Part shown: positions 36,284 to 45,589 of the stretch, piece after piece
Numbering within the stretch: the stretch's first letter is position 1
Layout of the letters: every line of letters starts with the position of its first letter
NCBI RefSeq assembly: GCF_029227915.1
Contig: NC_079883.1
Location: 19,468,001-19,532,000, forward strand
Source of the DNA: Hydractinia symbiolongicarpus
Taxonomy: Eukaryota; Cnidaria; Hydrozoa; Anthoathecata; Hydractiniidae
Length of the DNA stretch: 64,000 nt
Reading direction: 5' to 3'
The notes under the pieces: generated by a model
Told to the model about the DNA's origin: nothing
The model's input: the letters and a program-made list of their open reading frames with translations, nothing else
The model's database searches: none
Position numbers and translations under genes: made by a program

Positions 36284-36390
36284 TTAATTTCTAATTCGCT
36301 TTGCTTAAAGGAAATTAACCTTCTTTATTTTCCCGTAGCCAGACTTGACAGAATAAAAACAAGTTGTTTGAGAAGAGGAGTCGTCTTAGC
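36284..36390 (+). repeat. 110 bp direct repeat, right copy
   Basis: Partner of the copy at 34,025-34,140; the match runs from TTAATTTCTAATTCGCTTTG to GTCGTCTTAGC. Confidence 0.92.
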
Positions 36391-36478
36391 TTGTACTTAA
36401 AAGTAGGGGTTATTGGTCGTATTACTCATCGTATTAATACCTTCTAACTTAGAAACTAAGAATTTCATATCATATTAA

Positions 36479-36801
36479 AAACCTAATGCTTTTAAGACTG
36501 AAAGTAACGAGTTAAGATCATCTTCCGATTTCCAACGCCCATGTCGTTTGAATTACCTGTCTGCGACTCCGCCATTTTCAGCCGCTGTTGCACCACCGGA
36601 TCTAAGGCTATGTAGGCCAAACTTCGATTTTTCTAAACCGATACTGTCCAGCTCTTCTAGGAGTATTTCTCTCATTCTTGTGCATGATAAGCTCTTTCCT
36701 TTTCTCAGAGTTCCAATCGGATTAGATTTTGTCACAGTAACTGCTCTAAAAATAAATTCCTCTGAACTCTCGTCCGTTAACTTTGTAAGTTCTAAGTACA
36801 C
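36479..36801 (-). pseudogene. Tyrosine-recombinase relic 2 (Crypton/DIRS-type core)
   Basis: The minus-strand frame from 36,801 includes RKGKSLSCTRMREILLEELD and FGLHSLRSGGATAAENGGVA. The H-x-x-R box (HSLR) is the signature of the tyrosine-recombinase catalytic core. An in-frame TAA at about 36,550 precedes FKRHGRWKSEDDLNSLL, where the nucleophile Tyr region is missing. An acceptor-like GTTATTAG precedes the frame near 36,802, so this may be one exon. Its upstream side directly abuts the palindrome into which the Polinton inserted. This sequence differs from relic 1 at 31,944. Confidence 0.75.
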
Positions 36802-36833
36802 TAATAACTAACACATAATAATATATGACGTCA

Positions 36834-36850
36834 TGCGCAATAGCATATAT
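36834..36850. repeat. Left half of palindromic Polinton target site, with TSD
   Basis: TGCGCAATAGC plus ATATAT (36,845-36,850) lies just outside the Polinton left end. The right flank (49,733-49,749) is ATATAT plus GCTATTGCGCA. ATATAT is taken as the 6-bp target duplication, the size usual for Polintons. Removing the element and one ATATAT leaves a perfect 28-bp palindrome. Confidence 0.7.
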
Positions 36851-36856
36851 AGTATA

Positions 36857-39090
<2,234 letters not shown>

Positions 39091-39182
39091 TATGCTATTA
39101 TACAGAATATGAGTAAGGGAAAATCCCTAATTGTCAATTACCAGAGTTCTATCAAATAAATGACTGAGTATTGCGATGAATG

Positions 39183-39206
39183 TCATATTGATCTTGATCA
39201 ATATGA
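39183..39206. repeat. Hairpin in the Polinton left region
   Basis: TCATATTGATC and GATCAATATGA form a perfect 11-bp stem with a 2-base loop, just inside the left end, upstream of the plus-strand gene fragments. Confidence 0.85.
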
Positions 39207-39427
39207 TAGATGCAAGTGTGGACGGAGGTTAATTATGTGTGGAAAAATGCTGTGTTGGCAACATCACATGATGTACATCACCTACAACGGTGGGTGGTGT
39301 ATTTGTAAAATTCCTTAGTTGGACTCCAATTTCCATAAATAAAGGGATGTTTAAATTTTGTGGAAATGATATTGAAACAACGGCTTTTTATAGCAACCTA
39401 GCTGATTTGAGATCTTTGATATAAAGA

Positions 39428-39957
39428 TCGAAAACGTTGTACTTAGCGATCCAATACAAGCCAATAAAGGCAAGGATGCTAGATTTGTGATAGGTTACAA
39501 AAATGATAATAGAATTACCGCCCTACTAATCAGAACACCAGGGGGGGGGGGGGGGCTATATAGCAATGGATCATCGAGATATGATGAGAGTTCCCCACTT
39601 AAGACGTCATTTAACCTACGTCAACATCCAGAATGGCTTGAAAAATGCCAAAGTATATTGACATGGATTGAGAAAATATATGGTAGTGAATTCACTACCC
39701 CACCAGTTAAAAAAGGATATGTTAGTACCAAAGTAAAGGAATAGAATAGGGAGATTATTACTGATTTTCATGATCAACCAGTACCACTGAAGCAGCCCTG
39801 CGACTGCATCTACATTTTAAAGCTATCAAGTATCTATCGGCAAGGGAATAGGAACCATCTCCAGGTTATGATAGAAGAGTGTAAGTATAAACCGGTTCAA
39901 CAATCCAGGACACGACACCTTGATTCAGATGACGAAGAACCATTTGTTGTGGTATAA
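39428..39957 (+). pseudogene. Conserved Polinton protein of unknown function, 5' part lost
   Basis: The readable frame starts near VVLSDPIQANKGKDARFVIG and continues through YKNDNRITALLIRTP, SSPLKTSFNLRQHPEWLEKC, ILTWIEKIYGSEFTTPPVKK, then after an in-frame TAG at 39,742-39,744 NREIITDFHDQPVPLKQPCD, YILKLSSIYRQGN and VMIEECKYKP, ending at TAA 39,955-39,957. From memory, proteins with this pattern occur in many animal Polintons, with no known function. The upstream half is not readable. A run of 15 G at 39,541-39,555 expands a Gly pair to five Gly in frame. Confidence 0.65.
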
Positions 39958-40236
39958 ATAAATGAACGATTTAAAAAAGAAGCCAGAGAGCTGGGAATAC
40001 GTGGCTACTCCACTATGAAGAAGGCTGATCTTATATCTGTGATTCAAAAGCTCAAATACAAGGACGTTTCAGCACAGACGGACGGTCCTTATTGTAAACC
40101 ATGCTTGGAAATCACAGCTATGAAAATACTCGAGGAATATATCAGAAATTTAGAGACAAAACAAAAACGAACTGTAATATACGATGGAGATTTCATGGTT
40201 GATTCTATTACCGGTGAAGTACTTGGTACCATCTAA
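39958..40236 (+). CDS. Small Polinton protein with SAP-like motif
   Basis: The frame directly follows the previous gene and reads NERFKKEARELGIRGYSTMK, KADLISVIQKL, then ends YDGDFMVDSITGEVLGTI. The L-G-I-x-G-Y-x-x-M-K-K-A-D-L pattern is SAP-like (a helix-extended-helix DNA-binding fold), and closely resembles the N-terminus of this element's DNA polymerase. No ATG exists at the expected start (ATA at 39,958), so either the start was lost or translation begins at the internal Met at 40,015. The stop codon lies inside the hairpin at 40,231-40,259. Confidence 0.55.
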   Translation: MNERFKKEARELGIRGYSTMKKADLISVIQKLKYKDVSAQTDGPYCKPCLEITAMKILEEYIRNLETKQKRTVIYDGDFMVDSITGEVLGTI

Positions 40237-40259
40237 TGTATTGTTAATATACATTAGAT
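40231..40259. terminator. Perfect hairpin between convergent Polinton genes
   Basis: ATCTAATGTAT (40,231-40,241) pairs with ATACATTAGAT (40,249-40,259) across a 7-base loop. It overlaps the TAA of the plus-strand gene and lies 25 bp before the stop of the converging minus-strand gene. A transcript 3'-end role is inference. Confidence 0.7.
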
Positions 40260-40284
40260 TATGTAGCATATGCCGGCGGCTCCT

Positions 40285-40931
40285 CTAAATACCGCTGACA
40301 TACCGCGCAGATTGAAGTTTTTTAAGCAGTTCATCTTTCGCCTCCTCACGCCCTTTCGCTAAAAGCTGCTGTCTCTCCCGTTCATTGATAGAGTCCACGA
40401 TTTTGCGTGTTCGTTGTCGGGCTTGCTCCTTCAGCAGTACTTCTGTTTCTCCTGCATGATTAAGCTGAACTCATGGTCGCTAATAACACCATTTTCCACA
40501 GCTTTAGAGATCAAGTCAACGATAGAGTTCAACTTAGTTTCCGCTAGTAGTCTGATGCTTTCATGCTTCTTACTCTTGCCACCTAGCCTCTTCCCGGCGT
40601 TCCGTAGAACCGCTTGCCACAACCCTATGGCAATCGTAATTCCACCCATGCCCACGGCTAGTGGTACACCGATCCCACTGAGCATGCTCCTTATCCCAAC
40701 GCCTGAAGTTATCACACTTACCGCTGGCAGGCCATGATCACAGAACCTAACCCACGTACAATACATTTTGAACTTTTTGGCGATTTTGTCACGCTCTTTA
40801 ATCTCAGCCCGCAGGTATTGTTCCACTTCTTCGATTTTCTTCAGTCTATAGACTTGTGAACTGTCCTCCTCCGTACCCTCCAGAGGTGCAGAAGGTAGGC
40901 TCGGATAAAGCTTTGCTATATTATTACTCAT
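40285..40931 (-). pseudogene. Polinton membrane protein, frameshifted near C-terminus
   Basis: ATG at 40,931 abuts the TAA of the upstream gene (TAAATG). The protein begins MSNNIAKLYPSLPSAPLEG, has a charged helix (YRLKKIEEVEQYLRAEIKER), then a Gly-rich hydrophobic stretch of about 40 residues (ITSGVGIRSMLSGIGVPLAV, MGGITIAIGLWQAVL) likely to be one or two membrane segments, then KRLGGKSKKHESIRLLAETK and LISKAVENGVISDHEFSLIM. A one-base shift near 40,430 ends that frame early; the next frame carries KEQARQRTRKIVDSINERER and ends at 40,285. Similar proteins recur in cnidarian Polintons (recognition from memory); function unknown. Confidence 0.7.
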
Positions 40932-41603
40932 TTATTCTATAAGCAATTTCATGGTAATTCCCACGAACGAAACATTCTTATCGTGGTGATGTTCATCCGT
41001 CAACATGAACTCAAGGCGATCCGTCGAACCTTTCAAAGGAAGGTATACAGGGTTATCAAAAATCCATGTTAACATATCTCCCCAAGCACCTACCTCCTTG
41101 GTAGGTAGGATGGCTATTATCTTGGATTTTTTACCATGCAGCAAGTAATCATCCTCATCTAACTGAGGGCAAACAAGCCTCAGTCGTTGGTATACATCAG
41201 TTTTGTAGGATGAATCGTAGTCACCCTTCATATAATATTTTTTACTGGGATCGTAAGGTAGACCAAAGAGCTCTTGCAGTTGTCGATGAATCACCACCGT
41301 GTACCCGTCATTAACACGGAGCCTACAGAGTCCATTTTTCAGGACAAACAGCTTAATCTTATCCCCTGCCTGACTGTTGACGATACTCGCTAAATCCTCA
41401 ATCCTATACAACCCTTTTATTATTTCAATTCCAGTAACCGTCTGATCAGGCCCTACATTACGGATAGTAAACTCGTTGTCGCTGTAGAGGTTCAGCCATG
41501 TAGGTCGAATGCTGATCGACTTCAATGCGATCCTCGTATCCTGCTCTAGGTAGTCCTCAAATATTATAGGTTTCTCTATATCTGTAACATATAGTTGCTT
41601 CAT
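40932..41603 (-). CDS. Minor-capsid (penton-like) protein candidate of the Polinton
   Basis: The 223-residue frame is intact, from MKQLYVTDIEKPIIFEDYLE to FVGITMKLLIE. Its layout, an opening strand, a GLYRIEDLASIVNS segment, a MIDDLE segment around LQELFGLPYDPSKKYYMKGD, CPQLDEDDYLLHGKKSKIIA and a C-terminal VYLPLKGSTDRLEFMLTDEH, resembles the single jelly-roll minor capsid proteins of Polintons and related viruses, which form the capsid vertices. This is a pattern judgement; structure prediction would decide. Its ATG is 17 bp from the divergent plus-strand start at 41,621, so the two genes probably share a promoter region. Confidence 0.6.
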   Translation of the reverse strand: MKQLYVTDIEKPIIFEDYLEQDTRIALKSISIRPTWLNLYSDNEFTIRNVGPDQTVTGIEIIKGLYRIEDLASIVNSQAGDKIKLFVLKNGLCRLRVNDGYTVVIHRQLQELFGLPYDPSKKYYMKGDYDSSYKTDVYQRLRLVCPQLDEDDYLLHGKKSKIIAILPTKEVGAWGDMLTWIFDNPVYLPLKGSTDRLEFMLTDEHHHDKNVSFVGITMKLLIE

Positions 41604-41620
41604 GTTTGTTTAAAGAAACA

Positions 41621-42453
41621 ATGAATATTTACTCGTACAACCCACGGGCAAAGTATGCCCCTAATCATGGCAGGTATTTGGAACAGCTTGGAGGCACTGA
41701 TCTAATAGTGCAGGATATCGCAATTGTCGCGAAGGGGTCCTCATTCAAAGTAAAATTCTCTGATATTTTCGTATTCTACGTGTTCCATAGTAACCCTCCG
41801 GTTGATGAATGGAAACATCACCCCTTCAGCCTCTGGTCAACGCAATTGAACTTCGCGGTATTTTCAGCAAGCTCTGGCTGTGGTATATCCGTCCAACACA
41901 GCAAGAATGGAAAAATGAGAGTATATTTCAGTGTGACAACGGCAGTGAGTTCAAGTCGGACGTGACAAAGCTGCTTGAAAGCAAAAATGTCGAAATAAAG
42001 CGAGCGACTACCAAATACCATCACACTTTTACGCCGTTCGTCGAGAGCTACAACAAGGTACTCGCGGAAAGATTGTTCAAACCCCAAGATGCGCAAGAAT
42101 TGGATTCTGATGAAACTAGTTTTACATGTGTCAAACACCTATACAATATCGTGAAAAACATGAACAACACCAAGACGGCTATGATAAAAATGAAACCTTT
42201 AAAAGCAATTAAACTCGATGAAGTCCCGCTCCTGGAGGACCTCCTGCAGCCTGGGGAAGAACATGGGGATGCAAGGAGACGTGCGACGGATGCCTATTGG
42301 AGCAAGAAAACGTACAGGTTGGATCGTATCGTAACCGGTACGAGGTTGTTATATTATCTTGATGGAGGGCCTGATCGATCTTTCGTATCAGAGGAATTGA
42401 TGCTAGTACCCGAAGGTGTTGAACTACCCCCTGATCATGTGAAAGAATGGTAA
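41621..42453 (+). pseudogene. Polinton integrase (RVE family), truncated and chimeric
   Basis: Retroviral-type integrases cut and join element ends. The frame from 41,809 carries IFQCDNGSEFKSDVTKLL, with the second catalytic Asp, and FTPFVESYNKVLAERLF, with the catalytic Glu, followed by a C-terminal region ending ELMLVPEGVELPPDHVKEW. The zinc-binding N-terminus and the first catalytic Asp are absent. Upstream, a different frame starting at 41,621 (MNIYSYNPRAKYAPNHGRYL, then GTDLIVQDIAIVAKG) has unrelated character and overlaps the integrase frame near 41,800-41,965. An internal deletion joining two genes is the simplest explanation. Confidence 0.75.
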
Positions 42454-42465
42454 TATTTCTCGATG

Positions 42466-42491
42466 TTTTGTGGCTCATATGAGCTACAAAA
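42466..42491. terminator. Palindrome between convergent integrase and MSV199-type genes
   Basis: TTTTGTGGCTCATATGAGCTACAAAA is symmetric apart from one G-T pair. It lies 12 bp after the integrase stop and 12 bp before the stop of the converging minus-strand gene. Confidence 0.65.
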
Positions 42492-42503
42492 AACATATGC
42501 ACC

Positions 42504-43252
42504 TTATGACATATCGATATCATACAACCCTTCGAATAACTCGCGCGTGGCGTCATTTGGTAAACTAAAATGATTTCGCCATGAATTCTCTATCCCAAGA
42601 TTATCATCCCTGAACCTATTCCATGTGTGTACGGCGTTTGGATCATCGCATATTGGATTTTTTTCTATCATATTAGGATACATATCCCTTAGTGTACGGA
42701 GTTGATCATTTAAAGATCTGCGTTGGCAACGAATAATATAGTGAGGATGTTGGCCTTGTTTCCCACATTCATTAGGATCATTTTTATCAATAACACAGAG
42801 TACATTATCGTATGGATAACCATTAGGAACATACCGATCACGGAGTCCTGCAATTTCCATTGTTCGGAGATCGAGTTGATTTTCTCGCTCTTGAAGGTCA
42901 TCGTTAAGCATCGCCATAGCTTGACAATATTCTTCTATTTCATTTTGTAATTTTTTGATACCCTTCGCCGCAAGATATTTTATAATCTCAAGAGCCCTTG
43001 GTTTTCTAGATCTATGTACAATCTCCAATGCATCATCCAGGGTCACGAAAGCATCGTCTACGGTTACTTCCTTGGACCATGCGTTAGACGCATGGTCTAT
43101 ATGGTCTCATTACGAGGCGTGGTTTTTACGTCTCTGTAAGTTGCTCTTATATCAGCAATTCCCAAAAACCTTCCCAGATCAACACGCTTAAACATGGGTT
43201 GACCCTTATTGTTTAATAATATCTCAATGGTAGGCAATAAGGTAAGTGACAT
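42504..43252 (-). pseudogene. MSV199 / DUF3627-type protein, one frameshift
   Basis: The N-terminal frame begins at ATG 43,252 and includes PMFKRVDLGRFLGIADIRAT, a phrase typical of the MSV199 domain found in BRO-like proteins of large DNA viruses. It ends at a stop near 43,095. A one-base shift in that region places the rest in the next frame, 43,046-42,504: a coiled-coil stretch (LQNEIEEYCQAMAMLNDDLQ), then VLCVIDKNDPNECGKQGQHP, HYIIRCQRRSLNDQLRTLRD and NAVHTWNRFRDDNLGIE, resembling DUF3627. Proteins with these domains are thought to bind DNA in iridoviruses and relatives. Assignments are from motif memory. Confidence 0.65.
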
Positions 43253-43258
43253 TTTATT

Positions 43259-43450
43259 TTAAATAATGGTTCCAACCAGAGTCCATATAATTAGGACAGA
43301 TATGAAAAAATACTTAGTATTCTTTTCCCTTTCTAATACATCACGATGCTCCTCATGGAGGGCTTCCAGTTGACTTTCGAGATAATGAATGCGATCGAGC
43401 TCTTCGTGACAGGCTTTCAGCTGTTGTTTTAATGTTCTGATATATGACAT
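43259..43450 (-). CDS. Small Polinton protein: coiled coil plus C-terminal membrane segment
   Basis: The protein is 63 residues, with a long charged helix (LKACHEELDRIHYLESQLEA) followed by one hydrophobic segment YFFISVLIIWTLVGTII at the very C-terminus, so it is probably tail-anchored. Its ATG abuts the TAA of the packaging ATPase gene (TAAATG), which suggests a shared transcript. Function unknown. Confidence 0.6.
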   Translation of the reverse strand: MSYIRTLKQQLKACHEELDRIHYLESQLEALHEEHRDVLEREKNTKYFFISVLIIWTLVGTII

Positions 43451-44062
43451 TTATTCTAGAACAGTCCAAGCCCTGGGGTGCTCGAGTCTAATATACAAAC
43501 ACGCGTGTTTGGATTTTTTCAACTGGGTTTTGATTGGATTCCAGTCGTCTATCAGGTTGGTCTCTTGATCCAGCAAAATAAGATCACTTTTCTCATGCAG
43601 GTACCAGAGAAATAACTGCTTCTTTTGTCTCCTCAGATTTTTAGGCAAAGCTGTGTAGGATTTTGTGAGAAGCCAAAGGCTATGTTTTCTGTGCCGCCCG
43701 CTTATGGCGAGCTCAAGTAAGGGTTGCCTGCGTTTATCCAGACTCTCGTCAGCGATCATGTCATCGATAATAAATATTGTTTCTTCACCTGCCAGGAGGT
43801 TTGAAAATCGCTCGAGGTATTCAAAAAGCTGGTCCTTTGGATCGATGAGAAACACATAAGAATGGAGCCACAGCGAGGATCTCTCCAAGTAAGTCCTATT
43901 CCATCGGATTGTTGAACATAAGATCACGATATTATGGAAATGTCCTCGATACTCGTTCTCCAGAAGGTCGAGAACACGCTGCGTCTTGCCACAAGAAGTG
44001 GGCCCTGTGAATATGCTTGTACACGGATTTTTTAACTTGTGTATACTCTCGGGTATACACAA
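43451..44062 (-). CDS. Polinton packaging ATPase (FtsK/HerA-like)
   Basis: These ATPases pump the element's DNA into a capsid in related viruses. The Walker A motif GPTSCGKT is at about residues 20-27 of the readable frame, and Walker B IFIIDD at about 96-101, followed by RRQPLLELAISGRHRKHSLW and a C-terminal region to LEHPRAWTVLE. The length of about 200 residues is normal for the family. No in-frame ATG exists between the upstream TGA at 44,090-44,092 and the conserved start region, so the initiation codon is lost, non-ATG or provided by splicing. The rest is open and the motifs are intact. Confidence 0.85.
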   Translation of the reverse strand: MCIPESIHKLKNPCTSIFTGPTSCGKTQRVLDLLENEYRGHFHNIVILCSTIRWNRTYLERSSLWLHSYVFLIDPKDQLFEYLERFSNLLAGEETIFIIDDMIADESLDKRRQPLLELAISGRHRKHSLWLLTKSYTALPKNLRRQKKQLFLWYLHEKSDLILLDQETNLIDDWNPIKTQLKKSKHACLYIRLEHPRAWTVLE

Positions 44063-44075
44063 ACATTTCCGGTGC

Positions 44076-44318
44076 TTACTTAGGTGGCATCATGGAACGC
44101 TTATACCAGCCTTGTTTTATTGCGTAATTGTCAAATAAGATCGCACCAGTCATATATCCAGCGAGCTTAAGCCCATCCTCCAGATCCATTTTCGCGCCTG
44201 GTCGAGAAACACCTAATGCTTTTTTGGCATCCAGTGCCAAGACTCTTGTATATGAAACTAGTCTGACAGACTCCCACAGGCTATCAACAACTTCCTTCTG
44301 ATATTCTTTGCTGCTCAT
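44076..44318 (-). CDS. Small Polinton protein, 80 residues
   Basis: The intact frame runs MSSKEYQKEVVDSLWESVRL to YAIKQGWYKRSMMPPK, with a mildly hydrophobic C-terminal half (LKLAGYMTGAILFDNYA). It lies 12 bp after the next gene upstream and just before the ATPase. Similar short proteins accompany the ATPase in other cnidarian Polintons (memory). Function unknown. Confidence 0.6.
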   Translation of the reverse strand: MSSKEYQKEVVDSLWESVRLVSYTRVLALDAKKALGVSRPGAKMDLEDGLKLAGYMTGAILFDNYAIKQGWYKRSMMPPK

Positions 44319-44330
44319 TTATATTATACT

Positions 44331-44678
44331 CTATCGCATGTGAAAAATATCAATCTCTGGCTTTGAAGGTTTTTGCTGAGCCGCTGGTGTACGTGTTTCG
44401 GGAATCTGTTGAGTACTCGCAGATTTTTTACGGATATAATATATGACACCACCAATACAGGCGAGGATAATAAAGCCTCCCGCACCATATATATATATAC
44501 TTCCCATGGATTTGGAGGTACCTGTGGAAGGTTCCTGAATCTCTTGGGAAGTACCTCCCTCCATGTTCTTTTTCAAGGCGGCCTTGTTCTTGCGGTTCCA
44601 TTCCGCAAGTCTCTTACCAGCAGCAACACGGCCCTCGTTTTTCTTGGTGATAACTTGGTTAGTATTGTCTTCACTCAT
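44331..44678 (-). CDS. Polinton single-pass membrane protein with GRVAxGxRLA motif
   Basis: The 115-residue frame is intact. It has an N-terminal basic segment EGRVAAGKRLAEWNRKNKAA, a membrane segment IYGAGGFIILACIGGVIYYI at about residues 64-83, then a basic stop-transfer and Pro-rich tail. The GRVAxGxRLA phrase also occurs in the upstream neighbour, suggesting duplication or a shared binding role. Confidence 0.65.
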   Translation of the reverse strand: MSEDNTNQVITKKNEGRVAAGKRLAEWNRKNKAALKKNMEGGTSQEIQEPSTGTSKSMGSIYIYGAGGFIILACIGGVIYYIRKKSASTQQIPETRTPAAQQKPSKPEIDIFHMR

Positions 44679-44707
44679 TTGTTATAGGCAATAAGACCTG
44701 TAACAAA

Positions 44708-45016
44708 TCACTTTCTTTTTACATTAAGAACAAGGGATAGCCCCTGTTCCTCAAGGATCTCCATAGTCTCTTTTATCCCCGTGATTATAGCTTCAGGAGT
44801 ATTTATATCTCTCTCAAAATATCTCATGAACTCCCTAAACGTCATTGGTTCTTTCTTGGGTGGAGCTTTCCCAAGCCTTCTCTCCATCATCAGTGCAGCT
44901 AGTCTGTTACCTTGCGCAACCCTTCCCGGGTGTTTTTTGTTTACTTCAACAATTTTTTCAACGGTCTCGGTTTGTTGTATTTGCTGGTTTATAATAATAC
45001 TACACGCGCTACTCAT
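44708..45016 (-). CDS. Small basic Polinton protein with GRVAxGxRLA motif
   Basis: ATG at 45,016 (MSSACSIIINQQIQQTETVE) lies 7 bp after the stop of the upstream gene. The protein contains KHPGRVAQGNRLAALMMERR, then EPMTFREFMRYFERDINTPE and IKETMEILEEQGLSLVLNVK. It is 102 residues, with no membrane segment. The frame extends further upstream without an ATG, but the gene order favours this Met. Function unknown. Confidence 0.6.
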   Translation of the reverse strand: MSSACSIIINQQIQQTETVEKIVEVNKKHPGRVAQGNRLAALMMERRLGKAPPKKEPMTFREFMRYFERDINTPEAIITGIKETMEILEEQGLSLVLNVKRK

Positions 45017-45023
45017 CTTTTTG

Positions 45024-45585
45024 TTAATCCTCATCAATCTCTCTCTTCTCTTCAATAGACTTTGAGAGCTGGGTATGATTTATGGTGTGCGCCGCAACGA
45101 GCAAAGGCGCGAGGAATCAACCAAAGGCTGTGTAAACGATAATACCAAGATCAGCCATGTTCTCCCTAATAACGGGGTCGTTTTCTAAATCATGACGAAG
45201 AGCCTCGGGACTATCAAGCGGTACAATATTGCCTATGACCTTCGTATACATACTTATTGCATGGGTACTGAGAGCCAGTCTTCTGCCCCTTTTCCTGGAG
45301 GTCGCATTCAACCACCTTGGCGTGTATTTTCTCGATTACATCTCCCGTGGCTTTGTCGATGAAGCTATCGCTACATTTTTTAGGCAGTAAATGTGGCTTG
45401 GTCTTTCGTATATCTTTGAGAGCTTGGCGCTTATCTATAGGTTGATCAACAACCTCTGCCGGCGTATCAACATCGAATATTTCTGCTAAGTCGTGAGCCA
45501 TGTTTATTAAACGTCGATATTTCAAATAACCGATAATAATCAAGACATAAGGTAGTAGCACTGCGATCAATAGCAATACCTCCAT
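45024..45585 (-). pseudogene. Polinton membrane protein, frameshift plus internal stop
   Basis: ATG at 45,585 is 4 bp downstream of the polymerase stop. The N-terminus MEVLLLIAVLLPYVLIIIGY is a membrane anchor; then HDLAEIFDVDTPAEVVDQP and CSDSFIDKATGDVIEKIHAK. A shift near 45,250-45,300 moves the sequence to another frame (VIGNIVPLDSPEALRHDLEN, VIRENMADLGIIVYTAFG). A TGA at 45,117-45,119 interrupts this, and FLAPLLVAAHTINHTQ follows, ending at TAA 45,024. The membrane anchor, conserved middle and hydrophobic C-terminus match a recurring Polinton protein as I recall it; function unknown. Confidence 0.65.
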
Positions 45586-45589
45586 TGTT

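Noticed and set aside
42710-43191. Plus-strand and alternative minus-strand frames over the MSV199-type gene
   Set aside because: Shadow frames; the called frames carry the family motifs.
45117-45311. Separate 64-codon gene
   Set aside because: Better explained as the frameshifted C-terminal part of the membrane-protein gene at 45,024-45,585.
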